DNA of 34,561 bases from Prochlorothrix hollandica PCC 9006 = CALU 1027 (GCF_000332315.1 NZ_KB235933.1:1379446-1414006), one strand, 5' to 3'; numbered from the stretch's first letter, positions 1 through 7,456 are shown. The notes: a model not told the origin generated them from the sequence alone. Program-made: numbers and translations.

Positions 1-64
1 CTCTTAACCCCTTTTGTTTGTGAAATTCTTAAACATTTTATCCCTTTGAACAACCTGCTGAATG

Positions 65-79
65 TGGGTTCTTAACCCA
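65..79 (-). terminator. weak hairpin downstream of the ABC permease
   Basis: A perfect 6-bp stem (TGGGTT / AACCCA) with a 3-nt loop lies about 30 nt beyond the permease stop codon. It has no clear T-run, so termination is only a suggestion. The rest of bases 1-107 shows no gene. Confidence 0.25.
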
Positions 80-107
80 AATTAGCTATATCACGCTACT
101 GGGCTGG

Positions 108-953
108 TTAACGAAACAACAGGGGATAAATTTGTCGGGCTGCTAACGTCACCAGTAGCCCCGTCAGGCCCACTAGCCAGAGGAGGGAGAGGGGCCACCA
201 GGGGGGCAACCCCAGGGTCCAGCGCAGGAGATCCACCAGGCAAGCCAGGGGCAGACAGGAGGCGATCGCCTCCACCGCCCTGGGGAGGGTTTCCCTGGGG
301 AAATAGGTGCCCGATAGGGTGAACATGGGAATCACCACCAGGAAAATTGGCACGTTTAACTGATCCACCTTTTGCACCAGTCCGGCCATCCACAGCCCCA
401 GGGCTGCAAACAACAAGCTCCCCAGCAGCATCAGGGGCAAGGACAGGGGCAGGGCAAACCAGGGGTAGAGACCGGCCACGATCGCGACGATCGCCGTCAT
501 AATGCCCGCAATCATGCCCCGTGTCGCGGCCCAGAGCCAGTCTCCCACGAATACATCGGTAAAGCTGAGGGGGGCGGTCAGCAGTCCTTGCCAGGTTTTC
601 TGGAATTTGAGGCGGATAAAGCTGCCAAAGGCTCCCTCAAAAAAGGATTGGAACAAAATGCCCACGGAAATCATGCCCGGTGCAATGAATTGGGGGTAGG
701 AGATGGCCTGGTCTAAATAGGTGACATCCCCCACTAATGGGGACAAACCATAGCCAAAGGCCAGTAAGTAAACGATGGGTTCGGAGATGGGGGGCAGAAA
801 GTTCACTAACCAGGTGCTGCGGTAAACGGTGAAGTGTCGCCACCACACGGAGTAAATTCCCCAGAGGTTTGTAGATATAAAGTTCATTGCAAGGGTATTA
901 GCTGTGATCTGTAGATTTTTGGTTAGAAATGGGACGGGATCGAAGACCCTCAC
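108..953 (-). CDS. ABC-2 type (NodJ/DrrB-like) transporter permease
   Basis: This is a 281-residue integral membrane protein with about six hydrophobic segments, typical of the ABC-2 permease family that exports drugs, polysaccharides or lipids. Recognisable features are the N-terminal YSVWWRHFTVYRSTW stretch before the first membrane helix, the PIVYLLAFGYGL segment, and a conserved central region (GTYFPRETLPRAVEAIASCLP) near residue 215 that is usual in NodJ/DrrB-like permeases. The start used here is GTG at 953, with a G-rich stretch upstream. An internal ATG at 887 would remove 22 residues and is an alternative. The gene lies 47 nt downstream of the ATPase gene on the same strand, so the two probably form an operon and one exporter. 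The substrate cannot be read from the sequence. Confidence 0.85.
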   Translation of the reverse strand: MRVFDPVPFLTKNLQITANTLAMNFISTNLWGIYSVWWRHFTVYRSTWLVNFLPPISEPIVYLLAFGYGLSPLVGDVTYLDQAISYPQFIAPGMISVGILFQSFFEGAFGSFIRLKFQKTWQGLLTAPLSFTDVFVGDWLWAATRGMIAGIMTAIVAIVAGLYPWFALPLSLPLMLLGSLLFAALGLWMAGLVQKVDQLNVPIFLVVIPMFTLSGTYFPRETLPRAVEAIASCLPLACLVDLLRWTLGLPPWWPLSLLWLVGLTGLLVTLAARQIYPLLFR

Positions 954-1000
954 CCCTAGCCCCTCTCCCAGGGTGGGCGAGGGGGATTAGAGGCAGACCC

Positions 1001-1915
1001 TTAGCGGTGTTGGTCGAGGGCGGTGCCCGTTAGGCGCAAAAATACATCCTCTAGGTTGGCTAAGCGGCGGGAGAGTTGGGGGGGGTGGCTGGCTTGGAGG
1101 TGTTGCCAGAGGGCATCCCCCTGGGGGGACGGGAGGGCAATGACATGGCCATGGCCAAACTGTCGCCACCACACCTGGAACTGTTGGGCGATCGCCGCCA
1201 CCTGGGAGTCGGGCAATCCCTCCACTTCCGCCACTTCTCGGCCAATAGTGCGCTCAATCAGGGCTAGGGGCTTGCCTTCGTCCATCACTCGCCCTTCTTG
1301 CATCAACAGCAGGCGATCGCATAACCGCTGGGCCTCGTCCATGTAGTGGGTAGTGAGGACAATCCCGCAGCCTTGGTGTTTGAGTTGGATCACCAGTTGC
1401 CAAAAGTCCTGGCGGGCATCGGGATCGAGTCCGGTGGTGGGTTCATCCAAAAACACCACCTGGGGCCGGTTGATCAGGGCGCGGGCCAAGACTAAGCGCC
1501 GCTTCATTCCCCCCGACAGGGTGTCCACATCGGTGTTGCCGACGGTCTCTAGGTGCACTTGGGCCAGGAGTTCCCCGGCCCGCTGTCGGGCTGCTGCGCC
1601 GGTGATGCCGTAATGGTGGGCGAAGTAGGCCAGGTTATTAAAGACGCTGAAATCTGGGTCTAGATTGTCTTCTTGGGTGACAATGCCCATTTTCGATCGG
1701 GCTAGTTTGCTATCCTTGGGGATTTGCCAGCGATCGAACTGCACATGGCCCCGACTGGGGATCACTTGGCCATAGCACATGCCGACGGTGGTGGTTTTGC
1801 CAGCCCCGTTGGGTCCCAGGAGTCCCAAGACTTCCCCCGGTTGTAGGCTAAAGTTGACCGCTGCCACGACGGTGCGATCGCCGTAAGATTTCCATAGATC
1901 CTGAGCCGTCAGCAT
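1001..1915 (-). CDS. ABC transporter ATP-binding protein (NodI/CcmA-like)
   Basis: This 304-residue nucleotide-binding subunit should power the permease encoded just downstream. All ABC motifs are visible: Walker A GPNGAGKTT (about residues 34-42), Q-loop VTQEDNLD (79-86), signature LSGGM (133-137), Walker B VVFLDEPT (153-160) and H-loop TTHYMDEA (about 190-197). The C-terminal extension of about 90 residues, ending in a segment like LANLEDVFLRLTG, is typical of DrrA/NodI-type exporters. The ATG at 1915 (MLTAQDLWKSYG) is the natural start. Nodulation functions are not implied, because NodI is only the nearest familiar family name. The upstream stretch (1916-2136) shows no gene. Confidence 0.92.
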   Translation of the reverse strand: MLTAQDLWKSYGDRTVVAAVNFSLQPGEVLGLLGPNGAGKTTTVGMCYGQVIPSRGHVQFDRWQIPKDSKLARSKMGIVTQEDNLDPDFSVFNNLAYFAHHYGITGAAARQRAGELLAQVHLETVGNTDVDTLSGGMKRRLVLARALINRPQVVFLDEPTTGLDPDARQDFWQLVIQLKHQGCGIVLTTHYMDEAQRLCDRLLLMQEGRVMDEGKPLALIERTIGREVAEVEGLPDSQVAAIAQQFQVWWRQFGHGHVIALPSPQGDALWQHLQASHPPQLSRRLANLEDVFLRLTGTALDQHR

Positions 1916-2136
1916 GGGGAACCATCCGGTAACGCTGGATTTGACTAAGGTTTTACTCTACCGCGTCTCTCGCCCCGATTGGTCTACTGTGTCCCCCTAG
2001 GGGCAAGAATGCGCTCTTGTTCCTACCGGTTCGGGGCTAGGGGTAGGTTTAGACGGGGCGATCGCAGTCCATGGGTTTGCTGAGGCAGCACTGGATGATA
2101 GGGCGGTAAAGGGTGGCTTCTACTGCGGTAGGCAAT

Positions 2137-2206
2137 ACTCTGGGATCTGAACTCTGGGATCTGAACTCTGGGATCTGAACTCTGGGATCTGAACTCTGGG
2201 ATCTGA
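2137..2206. repeat. 14-bp tandem repeat, 5 copies
   Basis: Five perfect or near-perfect copies of ACTCTGGGATCTGA lie in the gap upstream of the ABC operon. They run directly into a 30-bp palindrome. No open reading frame of interest crosses them. Confidence 0.95.
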
Positions 2207-2207
2207 A

Positions 2208-2237
2208 CTAAACCTACCTACTAGTAGGTAGGTTTAG
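2208..2237. other. 30-bp perfect palindrome
   Basis: The two halves CTAAACCTACCTACT and AGTAGGTAGGTTTAG form a perfect inverted repeat with no loop. It could be a cruciform or hairpin, a protein-binding site or a MITE remnant. It directly follows the 14-bp array. Confidence 0.85.
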
Positions 2238-2268
2238 CGCTAACAATACAAAAGCCTACAGCAGTCTG

Positions 2269-2576
2269 GTAACTATTCAGGGGGGACGAAGTTAGTAGGG
2301 TTTCAGCCCGACGATCGCCGGTCAGGACCGTCTCAAAGGGGTTCAGTTTACTGGGGAACCCTCGACCTCGGGTAGGGTTCTTGCCCCCGTGCTGACCCTC
2401 TTCGCGACCCCCAGCCGGGGCAACCACAGGGGGATTGCCCCTACCAAAGGGGCAACCACGGGGGGATTGCCCCTACCAAAATCGGGGAATCTGCCAAGGT
2501 GAAATAGACCCTCTCCAATCGCCTCAGGTCTGTTTTCTGAAGCCCTCATTCTCCCGTGACCCCCTGAATGGTTACT
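2269..2576 (-). mobile_element. 308-bp MITE-like element, family 3, copy 1
   Basis: This non-coding element is bounded by imperfect inverted repeats, GTAACTATTCAGGGGG on the left and CCCCCTGAATGGTTAC on the right. It is the reverse complement of the element at 14283-14565 over almost its whole length. This copy is longer, mainly because a 32-bp hairpin unit beginning GGGGCAACCACAGGGG is tandemly duplicated at 2417-2480. No target duplication is visible here. It contains no credible gene. The ends resemble an IS-derived non-autonomous element, but the parental IS family is not identified. Confidence 0.75.
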
Positions 2577-2677
2577 TAATCGCGGTACCCTGTAAGTAGA
2601 TCAGGGACTCTAAAGCTCACTAAAAACGGCTGAAACCCTTATTCTACCGTTATCTATACCTGCCTGTACTGATCCTG

Positions 2678-2777
2678 TACAGCAGTCCGAAATGGGTCGT
2701 GTGGTGTGCGCCCTCCGGGTCACCATCCACAGGGTTTCAGCCGTCGAGATCCTTACAACTGATTTAGGAGTGCTGTA
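2678..2777 (+). mobile_element. 100-bp MITE-like element, family 2, copy 1
   Basis: This element starts TACAGCAGTCC and ends GGAGTGCTGTA. It contains the family words ATGGGTCGTGTGGTGTG and TTTCAGCCGTCGAGATCC. Further copies occur at 12200-12302, 14888-14990 and 27070-27172, with fragments near 9806 and 10455. In this copy the central GC-rich hairpin has decayed. It ends about 10 nt before the start codon of the next gene, so it forms that gene's immediate upstream region. Confidence 0.75.
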
Positions 2778-2787
2778 GCAGGCTTTG

Positions 2788-3696
2788 ATGATGAAACTTT
2801 TATTAAATGTCCATGTTATTGATTTTCAAAATATTGGGGATCTCTGTTCTACGCCCTTAGACTATTTTCCCTTTAGGGGTTATGAACAGCAACGGGTTGA
2901 TATTCGGGAACTCGATACCTGGCTAGCCACCGACGGCGATCGCCTCCAAGACTATGAACAAGTGCGCATCATTGTGGGGGGCGGTGGACTCTTATTTAAA
3001 CGCTTTTTGCCCGCCTTTCAACAGCTACAAACCCTGGCACCCAAAGCCCAACTGATCAGTTGGGGCATTGGCCAACAACTGTATAAAACCCAGGGCGATC
3101 GCGCCAGCTTTTACCAACAGTTTGACTATCAACCCTATCTCCAGGGCTTTCGCTTCAGCAGCATTCGCGACGTTGACCACCCCAACCCCCAGTATCCCTG
3201 GGTGCCCTGCGCCAGTTGCCTCCACCCCGCCTTCGATCAACCCCGCCCCCTGCGCCATCAAGTCGTCGTCTTTTCCCACAAAAAGTTTCAACTGCACTGG
3301 CGCAATCTGCCCCGCCTCACCCACGAGACCCAAGACTTTAATACCATTCTCGATTTCCTCGCCTCCGGGGAAACCATCCTGACCAGTTCCTACCATGGAG
3401 CCTATTGGGGAACCCTGTTGGGGCGGAAGGTGTTGGCCTTTCCCTTCAGCAGTAAATTTCACACCCTGAAACATCGCCCCAGCCTTTATCCCGTCGATCG
3501 CTGGCGAACCCGTCAAGTGCTGGGGCGATCGTGGCCACCCCGCTGGCCCTGGCAGCGCCCCAGTCCCCAGCCTGCCTTAACTTGTTCCATCTATCGCTGG
3601 CAAGAGTGGGTGGCCGATATTCCCACCTACCCCCACGCCCTCCAAGAGTGCCGCGATCGCAACCACTGGTATTACCGCCAGGTGATGGAATCTTAA
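2788..3696 (+). CDS. polysaccharide pyruvyl transferase-like family protein
   Basis: This protein of about 302 residues resembles the polysaccharide pyruvyl transferase family, whose members add ketal-pyruvate to exopolysaccharides or wall glycans. Supporting motifs are the N-terminal NIGDLCSTPLDYFPF stretch, a glycine-rich IIVGGGGLLF loop near residue 75, ISWGIGQ near 105, and the C-terminal SSYHGAYWGTLLGRKV motif with SYHG near residue 210. The first in-frame codon is TTG at 2785, followed by ATG at 2788 and ATG at 2791. I use 2788, and the Shine-Dalgarno sequence is weak (CAGG). The upstream region is a MITE-like repeat. The substrate is unknown, and a glycosyltransferase-like role cannot be excluded. 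Confidence 0.7.
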   Translation: MMKLLLNVHVIDFQNIGDLCSTPLDYFPFRGYEQQRVDIRELDTWLATDGDRLQDYEQVRIIVGGGGLLFKRFLPAFQQLQTLAPKAQLISWGIGQQLYKTQGDRASFYQQFDYQPYLQGFRFSSIRDVDHPNPQYPWVPCASCLHPAFDQPRPLRHQVVVFSHKKFQLHWRNLPRLTHETQDFNTILDFLASGETILTSSYHGAYWGTLLGRKVLAFPFSSKFHTLKHRPSLYPVDRWRTRQVLGRSWPPRWPWQRPSPQPALTCSIYRWQEWVADIPTYPHALQECRDRNHWYYRQVMES

Positions 3697-3737
3697 GCCT
3701 GCCCCGGCACGGGGAATCTTAAGCCTGCCCCGGCACG
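3687..3737. repeat. 26-bp tandem duplication spanning a stop codon
   Basis: Nearly two copies of a 26-bp unit beginning GGAATCTTAAGCCTGCCCC are present. The TAA inside the first copy is the stop codon of the pyruvyl-transferase-like gene. The second copy fills most of the short gap before the convergent SLH gene. Confidence 0.9.
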
Positions 3738-3752
3738 CGGATAACTGGCACC

Positions 3753-5192
3753 CTAATAATTGGTGTAGCCCGTGCCCCGGAGGAAGTCCCGCAGATCCTG
3801 GAAGTAGCGACTACGATCGGCCCCGTCATACACAGAACTCAGGCGATCGAAGGCCGCATCCCCCTCATTCAACAAAAACCGATCTGCCGCATAGGCCGCC
3901 AGTACCCCCTTCACTTCCTGGCCCCGGGCACGGCGGATCACATAGGTTTGCCACAACCCCTCCGCGTGGGCCGTCAGAAGCTGGGGATAGAGCCGCGTCA
4001 CATCAAACATCTGACCTTGGCGATACTGCTGAATTTGCAACGGCAACACCCCATCCTCCACCTGATCCCCAAAGCGGAAGCTAAAGCGGGAATCTTGGCC
4101 ATGGAACTCAGGAATCCCATCCTGATCCCAGTCCAGCAACCGATAGAAACCATAGCCCCAGGGCACCTCCGTCAGGTTATAGGCATTGCGGCGAGGGAGA
4201 TAGGTATAAATCAACGATCGGGAACAACAGCGCCCTTCCCCTGCCACCCCATCCACGACAATTTCCAGACCCCCATCCCCATCCAGGTCATAGAGTTGCA
4301 GCCCCACATTGCGGCTAAAGCCTCCCCCCAGGGGTAAAAGCTGATCCAGTTGGGTTTGCTCCCCCTGGGATACCGTCAGGCGCACTTGGCCATACTCGTA
4401 GTTCTTTTTGGTGTAGGTCAGTTGGGCCACCACATTAGTGTCCACGGCCACCCGGCGCTCCGTGTAGGTTTCGGGGTGACTGGGGGGATCCACCACAAAG
4501 GCCGTGGGAACCCCAGTGGCCGGTAGCCCGCTGCCCCGTACTTGGCAGAACACCGCCGCCGCTTCCCCCCGGGTGATGGGGTCCTGGGGCCGGAACTGGC
4601 GAACCCCCAAGGCCGACACCACCCATTTGCGTTGGGTCAGCGCCGCCACGGCTGCTTGGGCATAGGGCACAATGGTGGATCCATCGTCATAGGTTTGCTC
4701 CAGGATCGCCATCGTCGAGTCCGTGGGTTGCACCTCCAGACCATTGGCCAAGGCTACAAAAAAGTTCTGGCGATCGATGGGCTGATGGGCACCAAAGCGC
4801 CCCTGGGAACCGGAGAAAAAGCCCTGTTGGGTCGTGGTGGTGATCACGTCATAGAAGGGATCCGTGGGGGAAAGATCCCAAAACTCCACCATGGGTTGCA
4901 GTTGGGGAACATTGGGGAAGGCGCGGCTGAGCATATCTGCATATAAGCCACGGGTTAAGGGCGCATCGGGGCGAAACTGGGCATCCGTGAAGCCACTGAC
5001 AATGTTATCGCGGGCCAGGGTTTGCACACAAAGCTGAGACCAATGGCCCCGGATATCGGCAAAGCTGGATTGGGCCACGCTGGGAGCCACGGGCAACAGG
5101 GCCGTCAGTCCGGCAAGGCTGGTGCTCACCAGGGTTTGACCCCATATTCTGGGGCAGGTGAAACGAGGGAAATGCAAGGGCTGTGTCTGCAT
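3753..5192 (-). CDS. SLH-domain (S-layer homology) exported protein
   Basis: This is a 479-residue protein predicted to be exported. An N-terminal basic/hydrophobic stretch ends near ALLPVAPSVAQSS (about residue 43) and looks like a signal peptide. Three SLH-type repeats follow: FADIRGHWSQ...PLTRGLYADMLSRAF (about 45-90), DPFYDVITTTTQQGF...PIDRQNFFVALANG (about 110-152), and YAQAAVAALTQRKWV...DPITRGEAAAVFCQ (about 177-218). SLH domains bind pyruvylated or other peptidoglycan-linked glycans in the outer envelope. The C-terminal half carries a YDLDGDGGLEIVVDG segment resembling calcium-binding or FG-GAP-type repeats. There is no OprB-like porin barrel, so this is not a typical cyanobacterial SLH porin. 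It converges on the pyruvyl-transferase-like gene. A functional link through pyruvylated glycans is suggestive only. Confidence 0.85.
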   Translation of the reverse strand: MQTQPLHFPRFTCPRIWGQTLVSTSLAGLTALLPVAPSVAQSSFADIRGHWSQLCVQTLARDNIVSGFTDAQFRPDAPLTRGLYADMLSRAFPNVPQLQPMVEFWDLSPTDPFYDVITTTTQQGFFSGSQGRFGAHQPIDRQNFFVALANGLEVQPTDSTMAILEQTYDDGSTIVPYAQAAVAALTQRKWVVSALGVRQFRPQDPITRGEAAAVFCQVRGSGLPATGVPTAFVVDPPSHPETYTERRVAVDTNVVAQLTYTKKNYEYGQVRLTVSQGEQTQLDQLLPLGGGFSRNVGLQLYDLDGDGGLEIVVDGVAGEGRCCSRSLIYTYLPRRNAYNLTEVPWGYGFYRLLDWDQDGIPEFHGQDSRFSFRFGDQVEDGVLPLQIQQYRQGQMFDVTRLYPQLLTAHAEGLWQTYVIRRARGQEVKGVLAAYAADRFLLNEGDAAFDRLSSVYDGADRSRYFQDLRDFLRGTGYTNY

Positions 5193-5247
5193 GGGATGGC
5201 TCTCTCCTTCAGCCGAAGCCGAAACCGAACGGGGGGCTGGAATAGCG

Positions 5248-5286
5248 GGGTTTAATGGCAGGGTTTAATGGCAGGGTTTAATGGCT
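5248..5286. repeat. 13-bp tandem repeat, 3 copies
   Basis: Three copies of GGGTTTAATGGCA (the last ends in T) lie about 55 nt upstream of the SLH gene start. They may sit in its promoter or leader. Confidence 0.93.
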
Positions 5287-5469
5287 AGTGGCCGATCGCG
5301 GGGGGTCTTGATGCCAGCCGATGGGGGAATCCCTGGGCCGATCGGGGGGCCGATCGCGCGGGGGGATCTCAGTGGCTGTAGTACCCCATTGGGACCGTGA
5401 AAGTCAAGCTATGGTGCTTAAATTGTCCAGGGGGCGATCGCCCCCCATGGGACTAACCCATCCTGCGAA

Positions 5470-5605
5470 ACGTTAAGTATTAATAATTTATCTTCCAGAA
5501 TCTTTTTGTTTATTGGTAAGTATTTCTATGGGCTAGGGTGTCCCCCTAGCTGCGAGGTTTTTTGAGACAAGCCCCCCCTATAGTAAATCTGGGAGATAAG
5601 ACTTA
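5470..5605 (+). promoter_or_regulatory. psaK upstream region with AT-rich promoter-like stretch and hairpin
   Basis: An AT-rich block (about 5473-5493, TTAAGTATTAATAATTTAT) stands out from the GC-rich surroundings and could hold the psaK promoter. A short hairpin, CTAGGG/CCCTAG (about 5532-5550), followed by a T-run at 5559-5564 lies between it and the start codon. It may be a leader hairpin or attenuator-like structure. The Shine-Dalgarno GGGAG lies 10 nt before the ATG. Bases 5287-5469 show no gene. Confidence 0.4.
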
Positions 5606-5863
5606 ATGATTTTCACCCTTTTAGCCGCTGTACCCACCACCGTTGCCTGGAGTCCCAAGGTTGCCGCCGTCATGATTGCCTGCAATGTCCTGGCCATTGC
5701 CTTTGGCAAGCTGTCCATTGAAGTCCCCGACGCTCCCCCTGCCACCCCGGCCCCCAGCATGTTCGGCGGTTTTGGGATTCCTGCGGTGATCGCCACCACC
5801 TGCTTTGGTCATATCCTTGGGGCGGGTGCCATTTTAGGGCTAAGTTCCTTAGGCGCACTGTAG
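5606..5863 (+). CDS. psaK: photosystem I reaction center subunit PsaK
   Basis: This 85-residue thylakoid membrane protein has the two-helix layout of PsaK, a peripheral antenna-binding subunit of photosystem I. The N-terminal segment VPTTVAWSPKVAAVMIACNV leads into helix 1. A loop with FGKLSIEVPDAPPATPAPSM is followed by FGGFGIPAVIATTCFGHILG and GAGAILGLSSLGAL in helix 2. SWSP/AWSP, MIxCNxxAIxxG and GHxxGxGxILGL are family hallmarks. The ATG is preceded by GGGAG at good spacing. Its paralogue lies 1.6 kb away on the other strand. The TAG stop codon begins a 13-bp tandem duplication. Confidence 0.95.
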   Translation: MIFTLLAAVPTTVAWSPKVAAVMIACNVLAIAFGKLSIEVPDAPPATPAPSMFGGFGIPAVIATTCFGHILGAGAILGLSSLGAL

Positions 5864-5886
5864 CATCTGTGGCTAGCATCTGTGCC
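5861..5886. repeat. 13-bp tandem duplication beginning at the psaK stop codon
   Basis: Two units, TAGCATCTGTGGC and TAGCATCTGTGCC, begin with the psaK TAG stop. The same word (TAGCATCTGTGGCC) forms the array at the end of the radical SAM gene at 14193. Confidence 0.9.
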
Positions 5887-5895
5887 TAGCGTTTT

Positions 5896-6327
5896 TTGGA
5901 GAGTTTCATTCAAATAATGCTGTTGGTCGATGGCGATCGCTATCATCTGTTTGCCGAGGTGGTGATGCCCCATCACGCTCATGTACTGATTAAGCAAGTC
6001 CCTCCGAAAATCCATCGCCTGGGATGGTCGAGTTGCACTCGACCCGAAGCCGACTACAAGTCGGCTCTCCCAGGAGGATGGTCGAGTTGCACTCGACCCG
6101 AAGCCGACTACAAGTCGGCTCTCCCAGGAGGATGGTCGAGTTGTACTCGACCTGAAGCCGACTACAAGTCGGCTCTCCCAGGAGGATGGTCGAGTTACAC
6201 TCGACCCGAAGCCGACTACAAGTCGGCTCTCCCAGGAGGATGGTCGAGTTGCACTCGACCCGAAGCCGACTACAAGTCGGCTCTCCCAGGAGGATATAAA
6301 CGGTTACTTGAGTTCATCATGACTTGA
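5896..6327 (+). pseudogene. remnant of a REP-associated tyrosine transposase (RAYT, Y1/HUH), interrupted by REP repeats
   Basis: A TTG-initiated frame encodes YHLFAEVVMPHHAHVLIKQVPP. This matches the HUH motif region (VVMPNHVHVLI) of Y1 transposases of the IS200-like/RAYT group. Only about 40 residues of transposase-like sequence remain. The frame then runs into five 54-bp repeats and ends shortly after them. Residues before the HUH region and the downstream catalytic tyrosine helix are missing, so the gene should be non-functional. A 9-bp direct repeat, TGCCTAGCG (5883-5891 and 6345-6353), brackets the unit. So does an imperfect inverted repeat AGTTTCATTCAA / TTGAGTGAAACT (5902-5913 and 6324-6335). 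Confidence 0.6.
6022..6291 (+). repeat. 54-bp REP-like tandem array, 5 copies, two hairpins per unit
   Basis: Five contiguous 54-bp units start at 6022, 6076, 6130, 6184 and 6238. Each unit holds two palindromes: GGTCGAGT-TGC-ACTCGACC (stem 8) and GCCGACT-ACA-AGTCGGC (stem 7). Changes in copies 3 and 4 fall in the first loop (TGT, TAC), leaving the stem intact. A further change in copy 3 lies just after it. The unit is a multiple of three, so the frame stays open and encodes an 18-residue repeat, probably incidentally. There are no spacers, so this is not CRISPR. Confidence 0.93.
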
Positions 6328-6415
6328 GTGAAACTTTCGTTTTTTGCCTAGCGGCTGTACTCAGTGCTTGCTGGTCACTGCCATGCCGCTGGTTGACTGA
6401 CAAAAGAGGATCCCT

Positions 6416-6490
6416 GTAGGTTGGGTAGAGGAACGAAACCCAACGGCCACAATGGTTGTGTTGGGTTTCCCAAGGCTCTACCCAACCTAC
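6416..6490. repeat. 75-bp interrupted palindrome (GTAGGTTGGGTAGAG ends)
   Basis: Outer arms GTAGGTTGGGTAGAG (6416-6430) and CTCTACCCAACCTAC (6476-6490) are perfectly inverted. Inner arms GAAACCCAAC (6435-6444) and GTTGGGTTTC (6460-6469) add a second stem. This resembles a non-coding, hairpin-forming dispersed repeat. No direct target duplication is evident. Confidence 0.85.
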
Positions 6491-6561
6491 GGGAACATGA
6501 GCCTTTCAGAAGTTTTGTCAGTCAAGCAGGCTATCCCGTTGTCTGGATGGCCTTTCAACTT

Positions 6562-6602
6562 TTTTACTGCTGTTTTACTGCTGTTTTACTGCTGTTTTAC
6601 TG
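6562..6602. repeat. 11-bp tandem repeat, 3.7 copies
   Basis: TTTTACTGCTG is repeated three times plus a partial copy. It lies just before the presumed terminator of the pentapeptide gene. Confidence 0.93.
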
Positions 6603-6605
6603 AAA

Positions 6606-6660
6606 CAAAAGAGGCCAAGAAGCAGGGGAAATGATCACCCCTACACCTTGGCCTTTTCTG
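6606..6660 (-). terminator. putative terminator of the pentapeptide-repeat gene
   Basis: The segment AAAAGAGGCCAAG on the left pairs with CTTGGCCTTTT on the right, with one bulge. Read on the minus strand, the stem ends in a T-rich stretch 45-100 nt after the pentapeptide gene stop. It could act in both directions. Confidence 0.5.
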
Positions 6661-6704
6661 TTTTGAGTGAAATTAATTAAGGGGCATTTAGCCCTTGGGG
6701 AAGC

Positions 6705-7277
6705 TTAACAGCCTTCGTAGCTCACCTTCCCGTCTGGTAAAACCGTGTTACACAGCTTGACCCCCGACAAGTTGGCATTGATCAAGTTGGCATCCCGCAG
6801 ATAGGTCATGGATAAATCAGCCCCAGTGAGGTTCGCATCCCGCAGATTGGCCTTATTGAGGTTAGTGCTGCGGAGGGTTGCGTAGCTGAGATCAGCCCCC
6901 TTGAGGTTGGCTTCATAGAGATTGGCCTGGGTCAGGTCTGCGTTGACCAACTGAGACGTTTCTAGGCTGATTTGTTTGAGGTAGGAATATTTGAGATTGG
7001 TGCCGCTGAGGTTGGCATTATCAAAGACGGCTTCAGCGAGGTTAGCCGTCTGGAGGTTAGAGCCTTCTAAGTTGACACCACTAAAGTTGGCCCGCTTCAG
7101 GGAAATATTGCGTAGGTTGCAATCGACGCAGGCTCGTTCTGCCTTAAGGATAGACAGATTCCGAATGGCTTCCGCCGGTACGGGTTCAAACCGCAGTTGG
7201 GCTAAGGCGGGTTCTATGGGAAATGCAGCCCAAAAGAGGGCGATCGCAACAAAAACAAAGGTAACAATCCTAGACAC
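6705..7277 (-). CDS. exported pentapeptide-repeat protein
   Basis: This 190-residue protein has an N-terminal signal peptide (hydrophobic FVFVAIALFWAAF, with a cleavage-like site after EPALA, about residue 26). From about residue 50 it consists almost entirely of A(N/D)LxX pentapeptide repeats such as ANFSG, ANLAE, ANLSG, ADLTQ, ANLYE and ADLSY. These would build a right-handed quadrilateral beta-helix. The ERACVDCNL pair of cysteines just before the first coil resembles thylakoid-lumen or periplasmic members of the family, where a disulphide may form. The final GVKLCNTVLPDGKVSYEGC adds two more cysteines. It lies between two psaK genes, but no functional link is established. The molecular role is unknown. 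Confidence 0.85.
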   Translation of the reverse strand: MSRIVTFVFVAIALFWAAFPIEPALAQLRFEPVPAEAIRNLSILKAERACVDCNLRNISLKRANFSGVNLEGSNLQTANLAEAVFDNANLSGTNLKYSYLKQISLETSQLVNADLTQANLYEANLKGADLSYATLRSTNLNKANLRDANLTGADLSMTYLRDANLINANLSGVKLCNTVLPDGKVSYEGC

Positions 7278-7309
7278 AAATGAGCCTCAATTATCATCAT
7301 TATCAATAA

Positions 7310-7407
7310 GGCACCTCGATTAATCGGTAGCGCAGCTTCGCCGTGCTACTTCAAACAACGCAAATCCGTGCCTTGGGTCATCAGGATTTGAATTTTTCGA
7401 GGTGCCC
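7310..7407 (+). mobile_element. 98-bp MITE-like element, family 1, copy A (degenerate)
   Basis: The terminal inverted repeats are GGCACCTCGA and TCGAGGTGCCC. The central GC-rich hairpin (GCGCAGCTTCGCCGTGCT) is decayed compared with other copies. It lies upstream of the pentapeptide gene and may separate it from its promoter. Confidence 0.75.
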
Positions 7408-7430
7408 ATTACTGCATTGGCACAGGGGCA

Positions 7431-7456
7431 AGAATTTGGATTTTTCGAGGTGCCCC
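7431..7456 (+). repeat. family 1 element, right-end fragment
   Basis: The right-end fragment AATTTGGATTTTTCGAGGTG plus CCCC matches the end of the family 1 element. It lies 24 bp beyond copy A and just past the stop of the second psaK. Confidence 0.7.

Noticed and set aside
108-1915. Nodulation factor exporter NodIJ
   Set aside because: Similarity to NodI/NodJ is shared by the large DrrA/DrrB exporter group, and no nod genes or symbiosis context is present.
2221-2549. Minus-strand frames in the 2.2-2.55 kb gap
   Set aside because: They lie within the family 3 MITE-like element, change with its repeat unit and lack gene features. The partner copy has no equivalent frame.
6022-6291. CRISPR array
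   Set aside because: The 54-bp units are contiguous with no unique spacers, each has two internal hairpins, and no cas gene is present.
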